Notes: a model not told the origin generated them from the sequence alone. DNA of 64,000 bases from Arthrobacter sp. EpRS71 (GCF_001512285.1 NZ_LNUV01000004.1:1-64000), one strand, 5' to 3'. Shown: positions 25,838 through 35,415, counted from the first letter of the stretch. Numbers and translations: made by a program.

Positions 25838-26647
25838 GTGACCTTCCACTATCTTGAGTCCGCGGATGATCCACGCGTCACGGACTACACCACCCTCACA
25901 GATGTACACCTCAGGAAGTTGCGCGAGCCACGCGAAGGCATGTACATCGCAGAGTCCTCCAAGGTCCTCCGCAGGGCACTGGCGGCAGGCCATCAGCCCC
26001 GTTCCTTTTTCCTGGCGGAGAAGTGGCTGGAAGATCTTGACGACGTCTTCAAGGCCCATCCTGACGTTCCCGTATTCATTGGCAAAGCTTCGCTGTTGGA
26101 AGAGATCACCGGCTTCCACCTGCATCGCGGAGCCATGGCTGCAATGCACCGGCCTGCCCCTGTCCCGTTAAAGGATCTCTTGGTCAACGCCAGGAGAATC
26201 GCCGTGCTGGAGGACATCGTGGACCACACCAACGTGGGCGCCATCTTCCGCTCAGCTGCGGCACTGGGCGTGGACGCCGTGCTCGTCTCGCCCAGGTGCG
26301 GCGACCCGCTGTACAGGCGCAGCGTCCGCGTCAGCATGGGCACGGTGTTCCAAATACCGTGGGCACGCCTGGAAAGCTGGCCCGCCGGCTTGGCAAGCCT
26401 GCAGGAGCAAGGCTTCACGGTGGCCGCCATGGAGCTGACTGATGATGCGCTGAACCTGGACGAGCTCGCCGCCAGGAACTATCCGAAACTCGCCTTGGTG
26501 CTGGGGACCGAAGGTGCCGGCATGAGTGAAGAGACGTTGGCCGCCGTCGACCTCGCTGTGAAGATACCCATGCGTGCAGGGGTGGACTCACTTAATGTCG
26601 CCGCCGCCTCGGCAGTGGCATTCTGGGAGCTTCGGCCGCAGGACTGA
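25838..26647 (+). CDS. TrmH/SpoU family RNA 2'-O-methyltransferase
   Basis: The 269-residue protein has the three SPOUT motifs: motif 1 IVDHTNVGAIFRSAAALG, motif 2 LALVLGTEGAGMS and motif 3 IPMRAGVDSLNVAAASAVAF. The N-terminal 100 residues match the substrate-binding domain of rRNA methylases (YIAESSKVLRRAL). It should transfer methyl from SAM to a 2'-OH in rRNA or tRNA; the exact target is unknown. The start is a GTG. Confidence 0.93.
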   Translation: MTFHYLESADDPRVTDYTTLTDVHLRKLREPREGMYIAESSKVLRRALAAGHQPRSFFLAEKWLEDLDDVFKAHPDVPVFIGKASLLEEITGFHLHRGAMAAMHRPAPVPLKDLLVNARRIAVLEDIVDHTNVGAIFRSAAALGVDAVLVSPRCGDPLYRRSVRVSMGTVFQIPWARLESWPAGLASLQEQGFTVAAMELTDDALNLDELAARNYPKLALVLGTEGAGMSEETLAAVDLAVKIPMRAGVDSLNVAAASAVAFWELRPQD

Positions 26648-26788
26648 CTCCGGTTCGTCGGGCATGGCCGTTTCCGCTATGATTGGTTGTTGGCCCGGCC
26701 GCTGGAATGTTCACGTTGCAGCCAAGGACCACCTCCATTCATACCTGGCAGCTGGCAAAATCCAGTTGCGTGAACAAAAGGTCCCATT

Positions 26789-27046
26789 ATGAAGTCTGAT
26801 ATCCACCCGAAGTACGAAGCTGTTGTCTTCAACGACCTGGCCTCCGGTACACAGTTCCTGACCAAGTCCACCGTGTCTTCCTCGAAGACCATCGAGTGGG
26901 AAGACGGAAACACCTACCCGGTTATTGACGTCGAAATCTCTTCGGAGTCCCACCCGTTCTACACGGGCAAGCAGCGCATCATGGACTCCGCTGGCCGCGT
27001 CGAGCGCTTCAACGCTCGCTTCAAGGGCTTCGGCGGCAAGAAGTAA
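26789..27046 (+). CDS. rpmE2: Ribosomal protein L31 type B (zinc-free form)
   Basis: The 85-residue protein begins [14 protein letters not shown] and contains [16 protein letters not shown] and the C-terminal [13 protein letters not shown], all typical of L31 type B. It has no cysteines, so it is the zinc-independent paralogue that can replace the CxxC form when zinc is scarce. In many actinobacteria the paralogue is under Zur control; no clear Zur box was found in the 141 bp upstream. A strong terminator follows. Confidence 0.96.
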   Translation: MKSDIHPKYEAVVFNDLASGTQFLTKSTVSSSKTIEWEDGNTYPVIDVEISSESHPFYTGKQRIMDSAGRVERFNARFKGFGGKK

Positions 27047-27070
27047 CCACTTCACCCCCAAGGCTTTTCG

Positions 27071-27107
27071 AAGGCCCGCATCGCCGGATTCCGGCAATGC
27101 GGGCCTT
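27071..27107 (+). terminator. Rho-independent terminator after rpmE2
   Basis: Arms AAGGCCCGCAT (27071-27081) and ATGCGGGCCTT (27097-27107) pair perfectly. The loop can extend through CGCCGGA/TCCGGCA. TGTGTTTT follows. Confidence 0.88.
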
Positions 27108-27132
27108 TGTGTTTTCCGGCAAGATGGAAAGC

Positions 27133-28233
27133 ATGACTTCCCACCCCGCACCGCGAGCACACCATCACGACGACGACACCCGCCTTCACGGAGAATATAA
27201 GGTTCCCGGGGGCAAACTTGTGGTGGTGGACCTGGAGGTGGCGGGCGGACGTTTCTCCAACGTCTCCCTGAGCGGGGATTTCTTCCTGGAGCCTGATGAG
27301 GCACTGCAGGACATCAACCAGGCGTTGACGGGACTTCCGGAAACCTCAACAGCGGCAGACATCGCCGCGGCTGTGGCAGGAGGCCTGCCCGAAGGGGCTG
27401 TGCTCTTTGGGTTCTCTGCAGAAGCCGTGGCTGTGACCGTCCGTCGGGCACTGTCCAAGGCCACAAGCTGGGCGGACCATCAGTGGGATGTCATCCCGCC
27501 ATCAGTCCTGCCCACGCAGGTTAATGTCGCCTTGGATGAAGTTCTCACCGAGGAAGTGGGCGCAGGGCTGCGGAACCCCACGTTGAGGTTCTGGGACTGG
27601 GAGGAGCCTTCCGTGGTGATCGGGAGCTTCCAATCCGTGCGGAACGAGGTGGATCCGGACGGCGTCGCGGGGCACGGCATTTCCGTGGTGCGCCGCATCA
27701 GCGGTGGCGGTGCCATGTTCATGGAGGCCGGCAACTGCATCACCTATTCGCTGTACCTGCCGCAGACGCTGGTGGACGGCATCAGCTTTGCCGACTCCTA
27801 CGCTTTCCTGGATGCCTGGGTCATGGCCGCACTGAAGAAGCTGGGTATTACGGCCTTCTACGTGCCCCTGAATGACATTGCCACGGATCAAGGCAAGATC
27901 GGGGGCGCAGCACAGAAACGACTCGCCAACGGCGGCATGCTCCATCACGTCACCATGAGCTATGACATCGACGCCGACAAGATGGTGGATGTCCTGCGCA
28001 TCGGCAAGGAGAAGCTCTCAGACAAGGGAACCAGGAGCGCCAAGAAGCGCGTGGATCCCTTGCGTCGCCAGACAGGTCTTGCAAGGTCGGCAATCATCGC
28101 CGCCATGCAGGAAGTCTTCGCCGAGCGATATGGTGCGGTTGAATCCCGGCTCACCGACAGTGAACTCGACGAAGCCAGGAAGCGCGTGGGGGACAAATTC
28201 GGCACAGAAGAGTGGTTGAACCGGGTCCCCTAG
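27133..28233 (+). CDS. Lipoate-protein ligase family protein with N-terminal accessory domain
   Basis: The 366-residue protein joins two parts. Residues about 15-100 (GEYKVPGGKLVVVDLEV, LSGDFFLEPDEAL) resemble the lipoate ligase accessory domain, usually C-terminal in E. coli LplA. Residues about 110-366 are the catalytic biotin/lipoate ligase fold, with the RRISGGGAMFMEAGN segment and the lysine region DQGKIGGAAQKR. It should attach lipoate or octanoate to E2 or GcvH domains. The ATG at 27133 was chosen; a further in-frame ATG at 27124 is possible and the start at 27097 would lie in the terminator. It is convergent with pepN, 27 bp apart. Confidence 0.88.
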   Translation: MTSHPAPRAHHHDDDTRLHGEYKVPGGKLVVVDLEVAGGRFSNVSLSGDFFLEPDEALQDINQALTGLPETSTAADIAAAVAGGLPEGAVLFGFSAEAVAVTVRRALSKATSWADHQWDVIPPSVLPTQVNVALDEVLTEEVGAGLRNPTLRFWDWEEPSVVIGSFQSVRNEVDPDGVAGHGISVVRRISGGGAMFMEAGNCITYSLYLPQTLVDGISFADSYAFLDAWVMAALKKLGITAFYVPLNDIATDQGKIGGAAQKRLANGGMLHHVTMSYDIDADKMVDVLRIGKEKLSDKGTRSAKKRVDPLRRQTGLARSAIIAAMQEVFAERYGAVESRLTDSELDEARKRVGDKFGTEEWLNRVP

Positions 28234-28260
28234 GACATGTCCACATCACCGTTTGTGCGG

Positions 28261-30864
28261 TCACCCAGCCGCTTGTGCGGTCAACGCCCTCAGCAAGTGG
28301 CTCCGTTGCTCGATGATGATGCGCCGCAGGGCACGGGGAGCACCTGGGTGCTCATGAAGCCAACGATCCGTCCTCAGCAGGACCGGGTGCTCGGCAGGCC
28401 GTATGCCTTCGGTGAGATTCTGTGCTCCGGGAAAGAGGCCCCGGACAATCCGGCCCGCGATTTCAATGCTGCGTTCGGACCAGACACGTTCAAGGCAATC
28501 AAAGTACGGCTCCACATAGGGCTCCAGGAGCTTTCCGGGAGCAGCAACGACCCCCGCGATCGTGGCGCTGAGGATCTCGTTGGAAAGACCAGTGCTGTTG
28601 ACGGTGGAGTCCCAGGCGGCTGCCTTGATTGATGCCTCCGGACGGGCGGCCGAGGCCAGAGCATGGCCTTCCCTGCCCGATGCCGTGGTATCAGCGTCAA
28701 GCTCCCGGTCCAACTCAGCGAGGGTCGCCTGCCCATGGGCTGCCAGCGCCTGCCACAGGCTCCAGCGCAGTTCAGCGTCCACGGCCAGGCCTTCCACCAT
28801 GGTGGTCCCTTCCAGGATTCCCCGTACCAGGGGGAGCTGGCTGTCACCGTGTCTGGAAACCTCAGCCACGGTCCGTGCCCAGGCAAGTTGCTGGTCAGAG
28901 CCGGGTACAGCAGCCGTCAACTGCTCCGCTGCCACGTTCAGAAAATCCTTCCGTACCCCCTCGCGCGTGGTTGCGGGCACGTAGCGCTCGATGGCACTGG
29001 CAGCGTTGCCCAGCACGTTGAGCAGGACACCTATACCCGTTTCTGACGGCGCGAACTGCTCGACGGCGGTTACGTAACGGGCCGCCGGTGTGACGCCATC
29101 CCTGGCCGAATCCCAGAGCGCAGTCCAGCACAAAGCACGTGCCATAGGATCCGAAATCCTGTTCAGCGATGTCCGGACCGTGTGTTCGGACCCGCTGTCC
29201 AGCCGGACTTTGACGTAACTAAGGTCATCATCGTTAACCAGGAGCAGCGCCGGCCGGCGTTTTCCGCGCAATTCCGTCACCAGGGTGCTGGGCCCTGCAA
29301 CATCTACGTCGATGCTTTCGGTCCTCACCAAGGCACCGGTTGAATCGGCGTCATACAAGCCCAGCCGCATACGATGCGGGCGCAGTTCCTGGTGACCGGT
29401 GAGGGGATCCACGGCGTCCTGCCGGAGCGTTACCGCACCGAGTATCCCGTCGTCTTCCACCATTTCGGCCGAAATAGTGGAGATGCCGGATGTCTGCAGC
29501 CATTGCCGTGCCCATCCGGAAAGATCCCTGCCTGAGGCTGCGCTGAGGGCCGCCAGGAGATCCTGAAGGGAAGTGTTGCCGAAGGCATGATCCCGGAAGT
29601 ACTGTCGGGACCCCGCGATGAAGGCATCAAAACCGACATAGGCCACCAGCTGCTTCAGGACCGAAGCGCCCTTGGCATAGGTAATGCCGTCAAAGTTTTG
29701 TTTGGCGGCCTCAAGGTCCGGGATGTCCGCCACGATCGGGTGGGTGGTGGGCAGTTGATCCTGCAGGTAGGCCCAGGCTTTGCGCTTGCTGGCGAAATTC
29801 ACCCACGCGGTGTCCCAGTCCGTGGCGCGGTCCACACCCAGGGTCCCCATGTAGTCGGCGAACGACTCTTTAAGCCAGAGGTCATCCCACCAGTTCATGG
29901 TCACCAGGTCCCCGAACCACATGTGGGCCATCTCGTGCATGAGGGTATTGGCGCGGGCTTGGTACTGGGCGTCGGTGGCCCGCGAGGCGTAGACGTACTT
30001 CTCCGTGAACGTCACCAGCCCGGGGTTTTCCATGGCACCGAGGTTGTATTCGGGCACAAACGCCTGATCGTATTTGCCCCAGGGATAGGGGTAGGCGAAG
30101 AGGTTGTTGAAGAACTCCAGTCCGCTCTTGGTCAAACGGAACAGCTGATCGGCATCGAACGAGCCGGCCAAAGAAGCCCTGCAGTAAAGTGCCAGCGGCA
30201 CGTCAAGGCGGGTGCCGTCGTCGAGGTTTGCTCCCCAATGATCGGTCGCCTTGAAGTAGGGGCCGGCCAGCACGGTGGTGATGTAGGTGGACATTCGCTT
30301 GGTAGGGGCGAAATCCCAGCGTGCGGCGGTGGGGTGGCCCGGTACCGGTGTGCGTGCCTCCTCAACTCCGTTGGACGCGACTTCCCAAGCGACGGGGGCG
30401 ATCACGTGGAACGTAAATTCGGCTTTGAGGTCCGGCTGTTCGAAATTGGCGAAGACGCGGCGGCTGTCCGCAGGTTCGTACTGCGTGTAGAGGTAGCACA
30501 GGCCATCCGCGGGGTCCACGAAGCGATGCATGCCCTCGCCGGAGCGGCTGTAGAGCGCCGTCCCGGTCACCGTCACGGTGTTCTCGGCGGCGAGGCCGTC
30601 CAGGATGATCCTGTCGCGGTCCACCACTGACTCCACGTCCAGTCTCCGGCCGTTCAGCACCACTGACTCGACGCCGCCGCTGATGAAATCCAGGAAGGTG
30701 GCGGAGCCGGGTTCGGCTGAGAAGGTGACCGTGCTGGTGCTCGGGTATCCGGCGACGGCGGGATCTGCCGCGTCGCGGACATCGAGGGTGACGTCATAGC
30801 TGTGGGTGGTGATCAGGGCTGAACGGATTGCGGCGTCATCGCGCGAGAGATTGTGATTCGACAC
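28261..30864 (-). CDS. pepN: Aminopeptidase N (M1 family)
   Basis: The 867-residue cytoplasmic metallopeptidase removes N-terminal amino acids from peptides. The exopeptidase motif GAMEN is at residues 276-280, the zinc site HEMAH at 310-314, and the third zinc ligand is Glu333 in LWLKESFADYMG. The ERAP1-like helical C-terminal domain fills residues about 520-867. Length and domain order match actinobacterial PepN. Translation starts at a GTG at 30864, four bases after the stop of the YeiH-type gene, so the two are probably co-transcribed. Confidence 0.96.
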   Translation of the reverse strand: MSNHNLSRDDAAIRSALITTHSYDVTLDVRDAADPAVAGYPSTSTVTFSAEPGSATFLDFISGGVESVVLNGRRLDVESVVDRDRIILDGLAAENTVTVTGTALYSRSGEGMHRFVDPADGLCYLYTQYEPADSRRVFANFEQPDLKAEFTFHVIAPVAWEVASNGVEEARTPVPGHPTAARWDFAPTKRMSTYITTVLAGPYFKATDHWGANLDDGTRLDVPLALYCRASLAGSFDADQLFRLTKSGLEFFNNLFAYPYPWGKYDQAFVPEYNLGAMENPGLVTFTEKYVYASRATDAQYQARANTLMHEMAHMWFGDLVTMNWWDDLWLKESFADYMGTLGVDRATDWDTAWVNFASKRKAWAYLQDQLPTTHPIVADIPDLEAAKQNFDGITYAKGASVLKQLVAYVGFDAFIAGSRQYFRDHAFGNTSLQDLLAALSAASGRDLSGWARQWLQTSGISTISAEMVEDDGILGAVTLRQDAVDPLTGHQELRPHRMRLGLYDADSTGALVRTESIDVDVAGPSTLVTELRGKRRPALLLVNDDDLSYVKVRLDSGSEHTVRTSLNRISDPMARALCWTALWDSARDGVTPAARYVTAVEQFAPSETGIGVLLNVLGNAASAIERYVPATTREGVRKDFLNVAAEQLTAAVPGSDQQLAWARTVAEVSRHGDSQLPLVRGILEGTTMVEGLAVDAELRWSLWQALAAHGQATLAELDRELDADTTASGREGHALASAARPEASIKAAAWDSTVNSTGLSNEILSATIAGVVAAPGKLLEPYVEPYFDCLERVWSERSIEIAGRIVRGLFPGAQNLTEGIRPAEHPVLLRTDRWLHEHPGAPRALRRIIIEQRSHLLRALTAQAAG

Positions 30865-30868
30865 ACAG

Positions 30869-31918
30869 CTATCTAATCATGATCCACGCGGCCCCCAGGC
30901 CCAATGAGGCGATGAGCAGCCAAGAGCCCAGCGCCACCAGGACGGCGCGGCCTCCCGTGTGAATCAGGGTGCGTACCCGCACCGCCGAACCCAGCCCGAA
31001 CAGGGCCGTTGCCAGCAGAATGTCCTGGACAACAGCCGCAATGTCCAAGCCCGACGGCGGCAACCACCCGAGGGAACGGAGCGCCACCATGGCGAGGAAT
31101 CCCACGACGAACAGGGGGACAATCGGTGGGAACCGCCCGTCGACGACACCAGCCGGATCGTCCCCGCCGTTGCTGCGCTTTCTCACATGGACGATTCGTT
31201 GGTGCACCCCCGCCGCAGCCGCTACCGGTGCCAGTAAGACCACACGCGTCAATTTAACGACGACGGCGATCGCCAGCGCCGATGTACCAGCGGTTTGCGC
31301 CGTGGCCACCACCTGGCCGACGTCATGCACCGAGGCGCCGGTCCAGGCTCCGAATTGCTCGGGATTGAGATTCAGGGGGTGCATGAGCAGCGGCAGTACA
31401 CCGATGGCAAGAGTTCCGCAGAGCGTTACGAGCGCCACCGGCAGCACGGTGTCCTGATGCTTGATGCGGCGCACGGCTGCCATCGCACCGATCGCGGAGG
31501 CGCCGCAGATGGAAAAGCCAGTGGCGATGAGGATGGCCGCTTCGCCGGGGAGGCGAAGCAAACGCGCCAGTCCATAGGTTCCCGCGAAGCTGACCAGGAC
31601 CACACCTGCGATCGGGAGCAAGGACAGCCATCCCAGGCCGAGGACGTCACCGATGCTGACCTTGAGGCCCAAAAGCACGATCCCGGCCCGCATGAGGTGC
31701 TTTCCGGCGAAGTCCAGGCCCGGCCGGGCGCGCCCCGCGGTCAAGACCGCCGTGCCCGGTATATTGGCTGAGAGCAAACCCAAGGCCACGGCGAGTGTCA
31801 TGGCAGGTACCGCTGGAAAAACGCCGTGAATGGCGAAGGCAAGACCCGTTGCGGCGATGCTCAGGACCAACCCGGGCCCCAGCCGGGACAGCTGGGGCGC
31901 AAGACTCTTGTAGGGCAT
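30869..31918 (-). CDS. YeiH/UPF0324 family membrane transporter (putative sulfate exporter)
   Basis: The 349-residue protein has about ten hydrophobic helices and the family's glycine-rich segments, including GFSICGASAIGAMAAV and the conserved WTGASVHDVGQVVA. The family is annotated as putative sulfate exporters, but experimental proof of substrate is thin. It is the first gene of a pair with pepN and diverges from the ATP-grasp gene at 32029. Confidence 0.9.
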   Translation of the reverse strand: MPYKSLAPQLSRLGPGLVLSIAATGLAFAIHGVFPAVPAMTLAVALGLLSANIPGTAVLTAGRARPGLDFAGKHLMRAGIVLLGLKVSIGDVLGLGWLSLLPIAGVVLVSFAGTYGLARLLRLPGEAAILIATGFSICGASAIGAMAAVRRIKHQDTVLPVALVTLCGTLAIGVLPLLMHPLNLNPEQFGAWTGASVHDVGQVVATAQTAGTSALAIAVVVKLTRVVLLAPVAAAAGVHQRIVHVRKRSNGGDDPAGVVDGRFPPIVPLFVVGFLAMVALRSLGWLPPSGLDIAAVVQDILLATALFGLGSAVRVRTLIHTGGRAVLVALGSWLLIASLGLGAAWIMIR

Positions 31919-32028
31919 GCCTCAACCCTGCCGGATGGGGGCACGGAAGGCGAACCGGGAGGACCCGGAAACAGCGACACAACCAGCGCGTAATGCGCTC
32001 GACTCAAAAAGGTGATTACCTGAATCCC

Positions 32029-33585
32029 ATGTCTGACCTATTCCAGGATTACTCCGAGGCCGCAGCCCGCAGTGGCGCCTATGACGAGATGTTTACCCAA
32101 GGCCATGTAGCCAGAAGATCCTACGGTCAGGTTTCCGGGGCTCTCCGCGAGCTTTCCCTGGCGGATGTCACCGCCCGTGCCGACTCCATGGCACGCACCT
32201 TTCTGGACCGTGGCGTGACCTTTGACTATGCGGGGGAGGAGCGTCCGTTTCCCCTGGATATTGTCCCGCGCGTCATTCCTGCGGATGAGTGGGATGTGCT
32301 GGAGCGCGGAGTTGCCCAGCGTGTCAAAGCCTTGGAGGCTTTCCTCAACGACGTTTATGGACGAATGGCCGTGGTCACCGATGGCGTGATTCCGCGGCAA
32401 CTGGTGACCACCAGCGCGCATTTCCACCGCGCGGTGCACGGTTTTGAGCCCTCGGGTGGCGTTCGCGTCCACGTCTCGGGCATTGACGTTGTTCGGGATG
32501 CAGCCGGGACCTTCCGCGTGCTGGAGGACAACGTTCGGGTACCTTCAGGCGTCAGCTACGTCCTCGAGAACCGGCGTGCCATGGCTAAGGGCTTGCCCGA
32601 AGCGTTCGGCCAACAACACATCAGGCCGGTGGAGGAGTATCCCCGGCGGCTCCTCTCGGCTCTGCGCAAAACGGCTCCCGCGGGCGTGGACGATCCCACC
32701 GTGGTTGTCCTGACGCCTGGTGTCTTCAACAGCGCCTACTTTGAGCACACCCTCCTTGCAGGGCTCATGGGCGTGGAGCTCGTTGAAGGCCGTGACCTCA
32801 TTTGCCGTGGCAACCGGGTCTACATGCGGACCACTGCCGGCGAGCAGAGGGTGGATGTCATCTATAAGCGCATCGATGACGACTTCCTGGACCCGCTGCA
32901 GTTCCGCTCGGATTCCATGCTCGGTTGCCCGGGATTGGTCAACGCGGCCCGTGCCGGGGGAGTGACCATTGCCAACGCGGTGGGCAACGGCGTAGCCGAC
33001 GACAAGCTCGTGTACAGTTACGTGCCTGACCTGATCCGGTACTACCTTCACGAAGAGCCGATCATCGCCAATGTTGACACTTTCCGGCTTGAGGAAAAGG
33101 AAGCCAGGGAGCATGTTCTGGACCGCCTCGACGAACTGGTGGTCAAACCCGTGGACGGTTCCGGCGGCAAAGGATTGGTCATTGGCCCGGACGCCACCAA
33201 GGACGAGCTGGACGCCCTGCGCAAGCGCGTCATTGCCGACCCCCGGGGGTGGATCGCACAGCCGGTCCTGCAGCTCTCCACAGTTCCCACGCTCTCCGGA
33301 GACAAATTCGGACCACGCCACGTGGACCTGCGTCCCTTCGCGGTCAACGACGGCGACGACGTTTGGGTCCTGCCCGGTGGCCTCACCCGCGTGGCGCTCA
33401 AGGAGGGTTCCTTGATTGTGAACTCCAGCCAGGGCGGCGGTTCCAAGGACACCTGGGTTCTGGCCGACTCACCGCAACTGCCGGCTGAGATCATTCCCCG
33501 CCAGTCCGTCACGGTCCGTGAGCAAGTATCTGTGTGGCCGGTGGAAAGTAACTGGCGTGACCGCCAAACGGAGCAGCAGCAGTGA
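32029..33585 (+). CDS. Circularly permuted ATP-grasp protein (COG2308)
   Basis: The 518-residue protein matches the circularly permuted ATP-grasp family: VVVLTPGVFNSAYFEH, VYKRIDD-type segment (IYKRIDDDFLDP), and a C-terminal glycine-rich ATP-binding part with ELVVKPVDGSGGKGLVIG, RHVDLRPFAV and QGGGSKDTWVL. ATP-grasp enzymes ligate a carboxylate to an amine or thiol; the product of this family is unknown. The ATG at 32029 has an AAAGGTGA site 13 bases upstream; the frame is open much earlier but that part is antisense to the YeiH-type gene. It is the first gene of a conserved three-gene set. Confidence 0.9.
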   Translation: MSDLFQDYSEAAARSGAYDEMFTQGHVARRSYGQVSGALRELSLADVTARADSMARTFLDRGVTFDYAGEERPFPLDIVPRVIPADEWDVLERGVAQRVKALEAFLNDVYGRMAVVTDGVIPRQLVTTSAHFHRAVHGFEPSGGVRVHVSGIDVVRDAAGTFRVLEDNVRVPSGVSYVLENRRAMAKGLPEAFGQQHIRPVEEYPRRLLSALRKTAPAGVDDPTVVVLTPGVFNSAYFEHTLLAGLMGVELVEGRDLICRGNRVYMRTTAGEQRVDVIYKRIDDDFLDPLQFRSDSMLGCPGLVNAARAGGVTIANAVGNGVADDKLVYSYVPDLIRYYLHEEPIIANVDTFRLEEKEAREHVLDRLDELVVKPVDGSGGKGLVIGPDATKDELDALRKRVIADPRGWIAQPVLQLSTVPTLSGDKFGPRHVDLRPFAVNDGDDVWVLPGGLTRVALKEGSLIVNSSQGGGSKDTWVLADSPQLPAEIIPRQSVTVREQVSVWPVESNWRDRQTEQQQ

Positions 33586-33640
33586 AAGCACACCACCAAC
33601 ACTTGAACTTCGATATGCACCACGCGAAGGAGGCAGTTCC

Positions 33641-34567
33641 ATGCTGAGCCGCATTGCTGAGTCACTCTTCTGGATCGGACGCTACGTTGAGCGTGCCGAC
33701 GGTACCTCCAGAATTTTGGATGTACACCTTGAGCGCTTGAACCACCTGCCCCTTGAGGAACAGCGAAGCGTCGCCCGGGAGCTCCTTGCCGTGATGGGCG
33801 CCAAGCCGCAAGGTGAGGAGTTCGGCCTCCCTGAACTCCTCCATGCGCTTGCCTATGACAAGCACAGCGCGTCCTCCATTGCAGGTTCGCTGGGCGCTGC
33901 CCGTGAGAATGCGCGGCGGGCGCGCGAGACTGTCTCCCAATCCCTCTGGGAAAGCCTCAACACCACCTATTACGGTCTCAATCAACACCGCAAAGATGTT
34001 GTGGGAACCTACCGGTTCTGCAATTGGGTCTTGGAACGCACAGCCATGGTCCGTGGGCTCGCGGACACAACGGTCAGCCACGACGAGAGCTGGTTGTTCA
34101 TGGTGCTCGGCCGCTCCCTGGAACGCGCCGACATGACGGCCCGCATGTTGTCCACCCGTGATGTCCAGTCCGCTGGTATGTCCTGGGTCAACATGCTGCG
34201 GTGCGCGGGAGCGTACGAGTCGTTCATCCGGACCCGCAGGGCCGCGTTCGGTGACCAGCACGCGGCGGAGTTCCTGCTCCTGGACCGTTTGTTCCCGCGT
34301 TCGATTGTCTATGCCTTGCGTGATGCCGATGAATGCCTCGCCAAGCTGGATCCTTCGGCCCAGCGCGTCGGATTCATCAACGATGCCCGGCGGATCGTGG
34401 GCCAGGCCCGCACGTTCCTTGAGTTCCACCGCACGGACGATCTCATGTCCGAACTACCCGAGCATATGGAACGTGTGCAAAAGGCCGTGACTCAAGCCTC
34501 GGACGCAATTTCCCGTAAGTACTTCAATCAGGCTGATGAACACGCCTGGGTGGGAGAAGTTTCATGA
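33641..34567 (+). CDS. Alpha-E domain protein (DUF403, COG2307)
   Basis: The 308-residue all-helical protein has the family start LSRIAESLFWIGRYVERADGTSR, and later internal copies of the same helix pattern (WVLERTAMVRGLAD, LGRSLERADMTARML). The domain is rich in Glu and Arg and is predicted to partner the permuted ATP-grasp enzyme. The ATG at 33641 has a perfect GAAGGAGG ribosome-binding site and was chosen over an earlier open frame. It overlaps the transglutaminase gene by ATGA at 34564-34567. Function is unknown. Confidence 0.92.
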   Translation: MLSRIAESLFWIGRYVERADGTSRILDVHLERLNHLPLEEQRSVARELLAVMGAKPQGEEFGLPELLHALAYDKHSASSIAGSLGAARENARRARETVSQSLWESLNTTYYGLNQHRKDVVGTYRFCNWVLERTAMVRGLADTTVSHDESWLFMVLGRSLERADMTARMLSTRDVQSAGMSWVNMLRCAGAYESFIRTRRAAFGDQHAAEFLLLDRLFPRSIVYALRDADECLAKLDPSAQRVGFINDARRIVGQARTFLEFHRTDDLMSELPEHMERVQKAVTQASDAISRKYFNQADEHAWVGEVS

Positions 34568-35415
34568 CCCGGCTGAGCATTGTTCACAAGACCGCGTACA
34601 AGTACAACCGCCGCGTGACCCTGTCCTATAACGAAGCCCGGATGACCCCGCTGACCGACGGTCAACAGGTGGTCCTGGAAGCCTCACTCAAAGTTTCGCC
34701 CCATCAGGCCTCAGTCAGTACATACCGCGACTATTGGGGAACGCGGGTCACAGCGTTTGACATGCAAATGCCGCATGAGAGCCTTGAGGTCCTCGCTACA
34801 GCCACCGTTGAAGTGCACCGCACGGAACGCGTTGCGACAGAGGACGACATTGTGGGATGGGACGTCATCGCCTCTGAGAAGGTCCAGGACGAATTCAGCG
34901 ACTGGTTGCCGCAGTCCCGGCTCAGCGGGCCGGGTGAGGAAGTCCTGGAGATCGTTCCGGGCGTGGTCAAAGGCAAGAACCCCCATGAGGCTGCGCTTGC
35001 AGTATTCGCGTGGATGGCCGGTGAGATGACCTACATGAAGGGCACCACAGGGGTCACCACCAATGCCGAACAGGCGTGGTCTCAACGGCAGGGGGTGTGC
35101 CAGGACCTGGCGCATCTGGCGATCGGCGCCCTGCGGTCCAGCGGCATTCCGGCGCGGTACGTGTCCGGGTATATCCACCCCCGTTCCTCGGCGGACATCG
35201 GCGAGACTGTAGCCGGCCAATCACATGCCTGGTTGGAGTGGTGGGATGGAGAATGGCGCAGCTGGGACCCTACCAACCACAAGCCCGCGGGGGATTACCA
35301 CGTCACAGTGGCCCGCGGCCGAGATTACCGCGATGTTCCCCCGTTGAAGGGGGTCCTGTCAGGTGGGGGCGGTTCGGGGCTTTCGGTTTCCGTGGAGATT
35401 ACCCGCCTCGCCTAG
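34564..35415 (+). CDS. Transglutaminase-like cysteine protease family protein
   Basis: The 283-residue protein has an N-terminal beta-rich domain (residues 1-95) and a transglutaminase core with the catalytic triad Cys179 (GVCQDLAH), His221 (SHAWLEWW) and Asp235 (WDPTN). There is no signal peptide, so it is cytoplasmic. It could cleave or form isopeptide bonds. It is translationally coupled to the alpha-E gene and completes the ATP-grasp/alpha-E/transglutaminase triad; a strong terminator follows. Confidence 0.92.
   Translation: MTRLSIVHKTAYKYNRRVTLSYNEARMTPLTDGQQVVLEASLKVSPHQASVSTYRDYWGTRVTAFDMQMPHESLEVLATATVEVHRTERVATEDDIVGWDVIASEKVQDEFSDWLPQSRLSGPGEEVLEIVPGVVKGKNPHEAALAVFAWMAGEMTYMKGTTGVTTNAEQAWSQRQGVCQDLAHLAIGALRSSGIPARYVSGYIHPRSSADIGETVAGQSHAWLEWWDGEWRSWDPTNHKPAGDYHVTVARGRDYRDVPPLKGVLSGGGGSGLSVSVEITRLA

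Noticed and set aside
29587..30630. 347-codon plus-strand open frame
   Set aside because: Antisense to pepN, whose GAMEN and HEMAH motifs prove the other strand is coding.
31795..32028. Extension of the ATP-grasp protein
   Set aside because: It overlaps the divergent YeiH-type gene and the intergenic gap and has no family similarity.
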